Part shown: positions 6,025-11,842 of the stretch, one piece after another
Numbering within the stretch: position 1 is the stretch's first letter
Layout: each line of letters starts with the position of its first letter
Origin: Acidimicrobiia bacterium
Lineage (GTDB): Bacteria; Actinomycetota; Acidimicrobiia; Spongiisociales; UBA5794
Length of the DNA: 11,842 nucleotides
Assembly: GCA_013695075.1 (NCBI GenBank)
Contig: JACDBE010000381.1
Coordinates: 1-11,842 of the forward strand
Direction of reading: 5' to 3'
Program-made: the position numbers and the translations under genes
The notes under the pieces: generated by a model
Databases searched by the model: none
Told to the model about the DNA's origin: nothing
Seen by the model: the letters and a program-made list of their open reading frames with translations, nothing else

Positions 6025-7367
6025 ATGACCATGCGTGCACCTCCGGCGGCATGGAGACGGCCCGGATTGGGGCGGTTCACGCTATCGGTGCTCGCCGTTC
6101 TGGGTGTGGTCGGTTGCGGCGCACCGCCACCAACGGCCGCACCGTCCGAAACGGCGGTGACCTCCTCGGTGGCGACCACGACACCGCCGTCAACGCCCGC
6201 GGCGTCGTCGTCGACCTCGACACCCTCGACTGCCCCTGCGAGCGACGCTGCTGTCCCCGGCGTCGCCGAGATCGGTGCGCTGGTCGGATCCCTCGACGGC
6301 ATCGCCGAACTCAGCCCCGACGGGTACCGCCAGGCTGGGGCCATCGCCGGGTCAGGGATATTCGGTAATGGGGTGGGGACCATCCAGTTCGTGCTGTTGG
6401 CCGACGGCTCCTACGCCACCGTCGACTGGACCGGAACCTGGCGCGGTCCCTGCGTCACGGCCTACGACCCGGCGACCCTGACAGCGGCCTCGCACTGCCC
6501 CGCCAACGCGACCGAACCTGGGTACGGTGTGTTCGCCACCGGGCTGCCCTCCAGCGGCGTGGAGTCCCGCTACGACCTGTTGGGGTTGCAAGGGCTCCGC
6601 CCTCGTACGGCGAGTTCGCCCGGATGGTCGCCCTCGCTGCAGACGGGGCCTCCTCGGGTGCCTCGGAACGGATCATGGTCGAGATCTCGGGGGACGGCGA
6701 GGGCACCCTGGAGATCGTCGCCGACCTGGCAACGGGACTGTCCCTGTCGGTCGTCTCCACAGCCGACTTCGAGGGGGTCCTATCGACAGATGCCGACCAG
6801 ATGCTCTCTTTGGGCCCGGTGGACCCCACCCTGGACATGACAGCGCTGGTAGAAGAGATCGCGCCGCTGGCCACCAGGAGCCTGGACTACGGGTTCACCC
6901 GGATCGAACCCGACGAAGCGGACGCAATGGTCGACTACCCCCCGCCGACGCTCCTCGACCTGAAGGGGTTCGAGCTGGCCGATGTCGTCTACGGCGCCGA
7001 ATCCATCATCGTCCAGGCATCCGGCAACAACCCGGGCGGCCACCAGATCCTGGTGTACACCTACCGGGGGCCGGGAATGGAGCACATCACCGTCACCAGC
7101 CGCCTCATGGCGGTCGACAAGTTCACCGAACAGGGGATGGTCCCCTCGACGCCCGACGACTGGATCGACCCGCTCCACCGCGGCATGACCAGCGACTCGG
7201 ACACCGACTTCGTGGTCGCCACCACCCCGGGCGGCCACGACCTGATCGTCGACATCATGTCCCCCCTGCACGCCTGGGGCATCGTCGGCGGTGCGGTGAT
7301 CACCGTCGAGGGCAACGTGCTTCCCGATACCCTCGCCCGCGCCGTCGACCAGATCCTCGCAAGCTGA
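6025..7367 (+). pseudogene. Predicted secreted lipoprotein split by a one-base frameshift
   Basis: The 5' part (frame of 6025) encodes a signal sequence MTMRAPPAAWRRPGLGRFTL followed by a hydrophobic stretch and lipobox VVGC (Cys31). A Ser/Thr/Pro/Ala-rich linker to about residue 75 and a soluble domain come next. At the G run 6582-6585 the coding signal moves to the frame of 6624-7367. Adding one G there joins the two halves smoothly (DLLG-VARAPPSYGEFARMV) into about 447 residues. The 3' half reads well (for example ISGDGEGTLEIV, SGNNPGGHQILVYTYRG) and ends at TGA 7365-7367. I do not recognise the family. The ATG at 6025 is one base after the preceding stop; ATG 6031 is an alternative. A sequencing or assembly error in the G run, a real inactivating mutation, or frameshifting could each explain the break. 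A separate start at ATG 6624 has no Shine-Dalgarno sequence. Confidence 0.72.
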
Positions 7368-7414
7368 TCCACCGGTCCTGGGCATCGTCGGGCGCACCAG
7401 GTCCGTCGCTGTTC

Positions 7415-7471
7415 ACGGCGGCGGCCGCCGTCCGGGGGACCGTCCATGGCCCGCGGGCCGGCTCTCCGGCC
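7415..7471. repeat. Pair of short GC-rich hairpins in the gap before the SIMPL gene
   Basis: Two potential stem-loops lie in the 172-base gap after the lipoprotein gene. ACGGCGG (7415-7421) pairs with CCGCCGT (7425-7431), and GGCCGG (7456-7461) pairs with CCGGCC (7466-7471) around a CTCT loop. The second overlaps a perfect 12-base palindrome at 7448-7459. There is no T tract, and such pairs arise easily at this GC content, so a terminator role is only possible. Confidence 0.25.
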
Positions 7472-7539
7472 GAACCTCAGCCTTGGAACCCGCCTGGTGC
7501 CTGGCAGCGTCCCAACGGCAATCGATCGTGGAGAACCAC

Positions 7540-8283
7540 ATGTGCCGTATGCGTCTTCTGCTCCCCCTGGTTGCCCTCGGGCTGCTGGGCACCGCCTGCG
7601 CCGTCGGGGGTACCGTCCCGCCGGCCGCCGCTCAGACCAGCCTTCCCCCTTTGGACGCTCCCGGGTCGGGGATCTCCGTGACCGGCGAGGGCCGGGTGGC
7701 GGGGACCCCCGACGTGCTCACCGTCGACCTGGGGGTATCGGTGCTGGGCGACACCGCCCAGCAGGCGATCGCCGACGCCGCCGACCTGGCCGCCCGGGTG
7801 ATCACCATCCTCGAGCAGGCCGGGGTCGCGCCCGGCGACAGGCAGACCACCTCCTACGCGGTGCACCCCGAGTACGACTACTCCGGTGAACGGCAGCGGC
7901 TGGTCGGGTACCGGGTGACCAACGCCCTGGCGGTGAAGCTGCGTGACCTGCAGCAGGCCGGCGCCCTGCTCGACCAGGTGACCGCCGCCGGCGGCGACGA
8001 CGTGGTGGTGCACGGCATCCGCTTCGACCTGGAGGACAACCAGGCCATGCTGGAGGATGCCCGGACGGCAGCCTGGAACGATGCCCGGGCCAAGGCCGAG
8101 CAGCTCGCCGCCCTGGCCGGGGTGACCCTGGGTGACCCGCTCTCGATGGTGGAACGCCTCGACCCCATCTCCCAGCCGATCTACGCCCGCACCGAGGCCT
8201 TGGACGAAACGGCCACCCCCATCGAGCCCGGCGAGGTGGACGTGGTGGTGCGGGTGGACGTCCGCTTCGCCATCGGCGGGTGA
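7540..8283 (+). CDS. SIMPL domain (DUF541/YggE-like) exported protein, probable lipoprotein
   Basis: A 247-residue exported protein of the SIMPL/DUF541 family, whose members are periplasmic or surface proteins. E. coli YggE is linked to oxidative stress, but the biochemical role is poorly known. The N-terminus MCRMRLLLPLVALGLLGTAC is a signal sequence ending at a loose lipobox (Cys20), with a second possible cleavage point at AAAQ soon after. The domain opens with ISVTGEGRVAGTPDVLTVDLGV, continues through the typical YRVTNALAVKLRDLQQAGALLDQV segment and the helix DARTAAWNDARAKAEQLAALAG, and ends with VDVVVRVDVRFAIGG. All of these match the family layout. GGAG (7530-7533) is placed 6 bases before the ATG at 7540; ATG 7549 is an alternative. 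It may be transcribed from its own promoter or as the last gene of the upstream operon; no promoter is evident in the gap. Confidence 0.86.
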   Translation: MCRMRLLLPLVALGLLGTACAVGGTVPPAAAQTSLPPLDAPGSGISVTGEGRVAGTPDVLTVDLGVSVLGDTAQQAIADAADLAARVITILEQAGVAPGDRQTTSYAVHPEYDYSGERQRLVGYRVTNALAVKLRDLQQAGALLDQVTAAGGDDVVVHGIRFDLEDNQAMLEDARTAAWNDARAKAEQLAALAGVTLGDPLSMVERLDPISQPIYARTEALDETATPIEPGEVDVVVRVDVRFAIGG

Positions 8284-8333
8284 ACAAATGAGCGGGAGGG
8301 GGCACGGCGGAACTGGTCACCGACCCAGACCTG

Positions 8334-8534
8334 GTGTCCGCCGCGGCCGAGCGGTACGCCGCCCAGGGCTGGCCGTGCGAGGTCGACCAATCCGGATGGG
8401 CGCTCACCGCCCCATACAGCGCGCCGTCGGCGGGTCCTCCGCCGTGGCACTTCTACCGCGTGACCCCCACCAGGGCCACCGCATTGCAGGTCGGCGATCC
8501 GGGCGGGGCGACCTCCTGGTCGTTCGATCAGTGA
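8334..8534 (+). CDS. Small hypothetical protein, start uncertain
   Basis: A possible 66-residue protein from GTG 8334 to TGA 8534, unrecognised. The composition is plausible for a real protein (GWPCEVDQSGWALTAPYSAP, then PPWHFYRVTPTRATALQVGD), with few of the Arg/Pro runs of shadow frames. The same frame is open back to 8292, and the residues upstream of the GTG (AELVTDPDLVSAAAERYA) also look coding. The true start may therefore be a rare codon such as CTG 8313, which would sit 10 bases after the purine-rich GGGAGGGGG (8294-8302). It begins about 50 bases after the SIMPL gene. It could also be the remnant of a longer gene. No function is suggested. Confidence 0.4.
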   Translation: MSAAAERYAAQGWPCEVDQSGWALTAPYSAPSAGPPPWHFYRVTPTRATALQVGDPGGATSWSFDQ

Positions 8535-8731
8535 GGGGCGAGCGCCACGGGGCCGCCCTCAGCGTTGGGCACTGCCCACCCTTACGGCGCCAGCGGCACG
8601 ATCGAGCAGCCGTCCGGAAGTGGGTGCTCGCCCAGCGCGCCGGCGGGTCGGCTCGGCCCTCAGCCGACGGCGGTGCCGGGGACGCCAGGTCGACCGCCGA
8701 CGGCGTCGGGTCGAGGCCGGGTACGAGACGA

Positions 8732-9217
8732 TCAGTCCCGGTAGTTGACGAACTGCAGGGGTAGGCGGTAGTCGACCTGCTTGAGCAGGGCGATCACCTG
8801 CTGCAGCTCGTCGCGTTGCTTGGCCTGGACCCGGAGCTGGTCGCCCTGCACCTGCACCTGGACCTTGAGCTTGGAGTCACGGATGACCTTGCCCAGCTCC
8901 CTGGCGGCGTCCTGGGGGATCCCCTCCACCAGGTCGAATCGGGCCCTGACCCGGCCGCCGGCGGCCGGTTTGGGGTCACCGCCGCCGAGGATCTTGAGCG
9001 ACACTCCCCGCTTCACCAACCGGCCCTTGATGACGTCGATGGCGGCGTCGAGCCTGCCCTCGGCGGCGGACTCCACCACCAGCTCCGCATCGGACAGGGC
9101 GATCTCGGTGCTGGTGCCCTTGAAGTCGAAGCGGTTGACGATCTCGCGGCGCGCCTGGTCGACGGCGTTGCGGACCTCCTGGCGGTCGATCTGGGAGACG
9201 ACGTCGAACGTTGGCAT
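8732..9217 (-). CDS. yajQ: YajQ family nucleotide-binding protein
   Basis: A 161-residue protein, the normal length for the YajQ/DUF520 family of cytoplasmic proteins with two ferredoxin-like folds. A Xanthomonas member binds cyclic di-GMP; others are reported to bind nucleotides or nucleic acid. Family signatures are easy to see: the start MPTFDVVSQIDRQEVRNAVD, then NRFDFKGT, then IDVIKGRLVKRGVSLK, then RDSKLKVQ, and the end LPLQFVNYRD. The ATG at 9217 matches the conserved MP.FD.VS.ID start, so in-frame codons farther upstream (MNVANDGYRRW) were left out. There is no Shine-Dalgarno sequence; TATCGT lies 6 bases before the ATG, consistent with a leaderless transcript. It is divergent from the LOG-family gene. 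Confidence 0.95.
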   Translation of the reverse strand: MPTFDVVSQIDRQEVRNAVDQARREIVNRFDFKGTSTEIALSDAELVVESAAEGRLDAAIDVIKGRLVKRGVSLKILGGGDPKPAAGGRVRARFDLVEGIPQDAARELGKVIRDSKLKVQVQVQGDQLRVQAKQRDELQQVIALLKQVDYRLPLQFVNYRD

Positions 9218-9282
9218 CCAACGACGATACCCGTCGTTGGCCACATTCACGATCCGAGGCGTGGCGACTACCGTCGGCGGTG
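9218..9282. promoter_or_regulatory. Compact divergent promoter region between yajQ and the LOG-family gene
   Basis: In this 65-base gap, TATCGT on the minus strand (9224-9229) is 6 bases from the yajQ ATG and TACCGT on the plus strand (9269-9274) is 8 bases from the ATG at 9283. At 17-base spacing the -35 positions would be TCGTGA (9247-9252, minus) and TTCACG (9246-9251, plus), which almost coincide. The two promoters may therefore compete. Neither gene has a Shine-Dalgarno sequence. Confidence 0.45.
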
Positions 9283-10368
9283 ATGAGGGCCTACCGGCTG
9301 GGCGATGGACTGGATGAGCGGATCGCCGATCTGGTGCGTGACGCCGTCTCCAGCGACGGCCACCCCGCCCATGACCACGAGATCGAGCTGGTGAGCGAGA
9401 TGCTGGTCAGCGGGCTCAAGCTACTGCGCGACGACACCGACCGGGGCGACCTCAAGCTGGTCAACACGGCGTTGAAGGAGCTCCGCTACTCGTTCCTGGT
9501 CTTCTCCCGGTACCGCGACACCCCCAAGGTGACCATATACGGATCTGCCCGCACCCCGGCCAGCGACCCCAACTACCTGATGGCCAGCGACTTCGCCAAT
9601 GCCATGGCCGACATCCACGGCTGGATGGTGATCACCGGGGCCGGGCCCGGGATCATGGAGGCCGGCAACCGGGGTGCCGGTCGGGAGTACGGCTTCGGGG
9701 TCAACATCAGGTTGCCGTTCGAGGCCGTCGCCAACCCCTTCGTCCACGAAACACGGCTGATCAACTTCAAGTACTTCTTCACCCGCAAGCTGATGTTCGT
9801 CAAGGAGTCATACGGGTTCGCCATCTTCCCCGGCGGGTTCGGTACCCAGGACGAGACCTACGAGCTGCTCACCCTGATCCAGACCGGCAAGTCCGACATG
9901 CACCCGGTGGTGCTGATCGAGGCGCCGGGCACCGGGTACTGGGACGCCTGGCTCGACTTCATCGACGTGCTCGAATCCAAGGGGCTGATCTCCCCGTACG
10001 ACCGCCACCTGTACGTGCACACCACCAATGTCGACGTGGCCATCGGCGAGATCCTCCGCTTCTACCGCAGCTACCACTCCCAGCGGTACGTTGCCGGGCG
10101 CCTGGTGCTCCGGCTCCGCCACCAGCCGCCACCGGACCTGGTGGCGGCGCTCAACGACGAGTTCGGCGACCTGCTGGTGGACGGCCGCATCGAGCCCACC
10201 ACCGCCTCCCCCGGCGAGGTCCGTGACAACGACCATCCCGACCTGCCCCGGCTCAGCCTCCACTTCGACCGCAGGCGGCTGGGCAGGTTGCGGCAGATGA
10301 TCGACCGGATCAACGAGGCCAGCCCTCCCGGCCCCACCGAGGGTCTGGTGGGGGCGCCGCCGCCGTGA
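9283..10368 (+). CDS. LOG family protein (lysine decarboxylase-like Rossmann fold) with N- and C-terminal extensions
   Basis: A 361-residue cytoplasmic protein of the LOG/TIGR00730-like family. Family members with known activity are phosphoribohydrolases that release a base from nucleoside monophosphates, including cytokinin activation, despite the old lysine decarboxylase label. The nucleotide-binding core runs from about 80 to 260: VTIYGSAR (83-90), GAGPGIMEAGNRGA (119-132), TRKLMF (167-172) and the hallmark PGGFGTQDE (183-191). About 80 residues precede the core and about 100 follow it (to the Pro-rich end GLVGAPPP), so it is much longer than plain LOG enzymes of about 180-200 residues. 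The ATG at 9283 follows a TACCGT box by 8 bases. The stop overlaps the next gene's GTG (GTGA), so the two should be co-translated. The actual substrate is not readable from the sequence. Confidence 0.92.
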   Translation: MRAYRLGDGLDERIADLVRDAVSSDGHPAHDHEIELVSEMLVSGLKLLRDDTDRGDLKLVNTALKELRYSFLVFSRYRDTPKVTIYGSARTPASDPNYLMASDFANAMADIHGWMVITGAGPGIMEAGNRGAGREYGFGVNIRLPFEAVANPFVHETRLINFKYFFTRKLMFVKESYGFAIFPGGFGTQDETYELLTLIQTGKSDMHPVVLIEAPGTGYWDAWLDFIDVLESKGLISPYDRHLYVHTTNVDVAIGEILRFYRSYHSQRYVAGRLVLRLRHQPPPDLVAALNDEFGDLLVDGRIEPTTASPGEVRDNDHPDLPRLSLHFDRRRLGRLRQMIDRINEASPPGPTEGLVGAPPP

Positions 10369-10859
10369 CCCGCACCCGCGAGCAGCGCATCGCCGACGCC
10401 ATCGACATGCTGTCGACGCAGCGTGACTGCTGGGTGGCGACGGCCGACCGGGACGGGATCCCGCATCTGGTCCCGCTGCGTCTCGACTGGAACGGCGTCG
10501 AGGTGGTGATCGCCACCCGGGGTGGCAACCGGACCGCCCGCAACCTGGCGGAGTCGGGGGCGGCCACGGTCGCCGTCGGGCAGACCGACGATCTGGTGCT
10601 GATCCGGGCAGCCGTCGCCGGCACCGTCGATGCGGGCACCGAGTCGGACACCCGAGCCCATTTCGTCGCCAGGACCGGTTGGGACCCCGCCGCCGGAGCG
10701 GGTGACTGGGTCATGGTGCGGCTGGCGCCGCGCACTATCCAGGTTTGGGGACCCACCAGCGAGATGGCCGACCGCATCGTCTTCGCCGATGGCCGGTGGC
10801 TCGCCGCCGACTCCGTGGCGGTGCCATCGACGGGTTCGGAGCTCACCGACCAACGGTAG
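10365..10859 (+). CDS. PPOX-class flavin/F420-type split-barrel protein (TIGR03668-like)
   Basis: A 164-residue protein with the pyridoxamine-phosphate-oxidase-like split-barrel fold that binds FMN or, in many actinobacterial relatives, coenzyme F420. The N-terminal helix MTRTREQRIADAIDMLSTQR leads to the strands CWVATADRDGIPHLVPL (23-39) and VEVVIATRGGNRTARNLAE, the usual cofactor phosphate-binding region. Further on, FVARTGWDPAAG and WVMVRLAPRTIQVWG are typical of the TIGR03668 group. It starts with GTG in a 4-base overlap with the LOG-family gene. Its TAG stop also forms the first bases of a TAGAAT promoter-like box for the following gene. Whether it uses F420 or FMN, and on what substrate, cannot be told here. 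Confidence 0.87.
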   Translation: MTRTREQRIADAIDMLSTQRDCWVATADRDGIPHLVPLRLDWNGVEVVIATRGGNRTARNLAESGAATVAVGQTDDLVLIRAAVAGTVDAGTESDTRAHFVARTGWDPAAGAGDWVMVRLAPRTIQVWGPTSEMADRIVFADGRWLAADSVAVPSTGSELTDQR

Positions 10860-10862
10860 AAT
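10857..10862 (+). promoter_or_regulatory. Candidate -10 box (TAGAAT) for the TIGR03084-like gene
   Basis: TAGAAT overlaps the upstream TAG stop and ends 7 bases before the ATG at 10870, the leaderless spacing also seen before the M16, yajQ and LOG-family genes. A weak TTCGGA (10835-10840) lies 16 bases upstream. No Shine-Dalgarno sequence precedes the ATG. Confidence 0.45.
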
Positions 10863-10869
10863 CCACCGG

Positions 10870-11631
10870 ATGCGCGAGATCCTGTCCGACCTGGTTGCCG
10901 AACAGCAGTCGCTGGATCAGTTCCTACAGCGGATCCACGAACGCGACTGGAAGCTCCCTACCCCCGCCAAGGGATGGACCATTCACGACACGGTGAGTCA
11001 CCTGGCCGCCACCGAGACCTTCGGGGCCAAGGTGATCGCCCAGGGCCAACCCGCCATCGACGCCGTCGATCTATCCGACCTGGATCGATGGACCGCCGAA
11101 GGGGTCCGCAAGGGCCGCGGCAAAAGGTACCAGGAGGTCATCGAATGGTGGCGCAACGGCCGTGCCGCCGTCGTCGACGCCCTGTCCCGCATAGAGGCCC
11201 GAGACCGCATCCCGTGGTTGTTCGCCACGATCGGCGCCAAGACCTTCGCCTCGGCGCGACTCATGGAGACCTGGGCCCATGGGCTCGACATTCGGGCGGC
11301 GATGGACGGCCGGCTCCCGGTGGCCGAAGACGAGGAACCGGAAACCGACAGCGCCCGGCTGTACCACGTGGCTCGGCTGGCGCACAGCATGCTTCCCTAT
11401 GCCTTCGCCCAGGCCGGAGAAACCTACCCCGAGCAGGGCATCAGGGTGCAGCTGATGGGCCCCAAGTACTCGAGGTGGGACTTCGGCCCCGAGGATACCG
11501 ACATCGTGATCAAGGGCATGGCCGGCGAGTTCTGCCGGGTCGCCGTCCATCGCATGCGGGCCACCGACACCAACCTCAAGGCGATCGGCCCCGACGCCGA
11601 AACCGCCCTCCGGCTGCTGCGCGCCTACTGA
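10870..11631 (+). CDS. TIGR03084-like protein with maleylpyruvate isomerase/DinB N-terminal metal-binding fold
   Basis: A 253-residue protein that looks like the actinobacterial TIGR03084 group, related to mycothiol-dependent maleylpyruvate isomerase. The N-terminal four-helix DinB-like bundle contains the probable metal triad: His44 in WTIHDTVSHLA, and Glu133 and His137 in RLMETWAHGLDI. This matches the His-Glu-His zinc arrangement known for mycothiol-dependent maleylpyruvate isomerase. The C-terminal part (about 160-253), with VQLMGPKYSRWDFGPEDTD and GEFCRVAVHRM, corresponds to the SCP2-like or equivalent C-terminal domain. The enzyme may use mycothiol, but the reaction is not known from sequence. 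Although close behind the PPOX-class gene, it has its own promoter-like box. A BtpA-family gene follows after five bases. Confidence 0.87.
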   Translation: MREILSDLVAEQQSLDQFLQRIHERDWKLPTPAKGWTIHDTVSHLAATETFGAKVIAQGQPAIDAVDLSDLDRWTAEGVRKGRGKRYQEVIEWWRNGRAAVVDALSRIEARDRIPWLFATIGAKTFASARLMETWAHGLDIRAAMDGRLPVAEDEEPETDSARLYHVARLAHSMLPYAFAQAGETYPEQGIRVQLMGPKYSRWDFGPEDTDIVIKGMAGEFCRVAVHRMRATDTNLKAIGPDAETALRLLRAY

Positions 11632-11636
11632 GCCGG

Positions 11637-11842
11637 GTGCTCGACGTCCCTCGCCTGGTCGGCATGGTCCACCTGGGCCCCCTCCCCGGTTCCCCGCGGT
11701 TCAGCGGCGGGTTCGATCGGGTTGTGTCGGCTGCGGTGGACGACGCCATCCGCCTCGATGAGGCCGGCTTCGACGCCATTGCCGTGGAGAACTTCGGCGA
11801 CGCCCCCTTCTTCGCCGACGACGTACCCAAGGTGACGGTGGC
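11637..11842 (+). CDS. BtpA/SgcQ family protein, 3' end cut by window edge
   Basis: The first 68 codons are present. The sequence LVGMVHLGPLPGSPRFSGGF, then DDAIRLDEAGFDAIAVENFG and DAPFF, is diagnostic of the BtpA/SgcQ family, predicted TIM-barrel proteins. Cyanobacterial BtpA is needed for photosystem I accumulation, while relatives elsewhere are probably sugar or nucleoside metabolic enzymes. No photosynthesis role is implied here. The start is GTG 11637, five bases after the preceding stop, which suggests co-transcription with the TIGR03084-like gene. The conserved GMVHL falls at residues 9-13 as expected, so the later ATG (11664) is unlikely. Full members are about 260-280 residues. Confidence 0.87.
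   Translation, partial: MLDVPRLVGMVHLGPLPGSPRFSGGFDRVVSAAVDDAIRLDEAGFDAIAVENFGDAPFFADDVPKVTV

Noticed and set aside
5574..6383. Minus-strand open frame of 269 codons crossing the AAA+, small-protein and lipoprotein genes
   Set aside because: It is antisense to three well-supported genes; its Val/Gly/Glu-rich translation is the usual mirror of GC-rich coding and shows no motif.
6583..6589. Programmed -1 ribosomal slippage at the lipoprotein break
   Set aside because: The bases GGGTTGC do not form a standard X XXY YYZ slippery heptamer, and I saw no clear stem-loop or pseudoknot just downstream, so mutation or sequence error is simpler.
6527..7681. Plus-strand open frame of 384 codons over the second half of the lipoprotein gene
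   Set aside because: Its translation is an Arg/Pro/Gly/His-rich shadow; the frame ending at 7367 gives a much more protein-like sequence over the same bases.
8535..8731. Short repeats GCCGACGGCG (8663-8672 and 8696-8705) and weak hairpins in the gap after the 66-residue ORF
   Set aside because: Ten-base GC-rich repeats and short stems are expected by chance at this base composition; there is no T tract or larger pattern.
11637..11842. Photosynthesis-related role suggested by the BtpA family name
   Set aside because: BtpA relatives occur widely in non-photosynthetic bacteria, and no photosystem gene is present in the window.

Overview
This window is high-GC bacterial DNA (third codon positions mostly G or C). 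It most resembles an actinobacterium, perhaps an acidimicrobial or other deep-branching lineage. Three things point that way: a PPOX-class flavin/F420-type split-barrel protein next to a TIGR03084-like maleylpyruvate-isomerase-fold protein, many GTG starts and 4-base GTGA overlaps, and operon-heading genes whose start codon sits 6-10 bases after a TAnnnT-like box with no Shine-Dalgarno sequence (leaderless style). The lineage is inferred; there is no marker gene here to prove it. I see no tRNA, rRNA, CRISPR array, insertion sequence or integrase.

Left part, minus strand (1-2515). A truncated dapB (lysine/peptidoglycan precursor pathway) lies downstream of, and overlaps by four bases, a complete M16-family zinc peptidase. 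In many actinobacteria this pair follows pnp; here it is preceded by a perfect 19-bp hairpin and a RimJ/RimL-type GNAT acetyltransferase.

Centre, plus strand (2633-8283). This is the most unusual part. A 706-residue protein with an N-terminal HExxH metallopeptidase-like domain and a C-terminal von Willebrand A (VWA) domain overlaps by 8 bases a CobS/NorQ/MoxR-type AAA+ protein whose Walker A and Walker B motifs are both altered. Twelve bases later comes a 90-residue His/Asp-rich protein of no recognised family, and one base after that a predicted lipoprotein broken by a one-base frameshift in a G run. A SIMPL (DUF541) lipoprotein follows 172 bases later. AAA+/VWA pairs in known systems (CobS-CobT, NorQ-NorD, CbbQ-CbbO) remodel or activate metalloenzymes. 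No client enzyme of those systems lies in this window, so the locus may be an undescribed variant.

Right part (8334-11842). A doubtful 66-residue ORF and a short non-coding stretch precede yajQ (minus). yajQ diverges from a second plus-strand cluster: a LOG-family (PGGxGTxxE) protein with extra N- and C-terminal regions, then a PPOX-class flavin/F420-type protein by GTGA overlap, then a TIGR03084-like mycothiol-dependent-isomerase-fold protein with its own promoter-like box, then the start of a BtpA/SgcQ family gene cut by the window edge.
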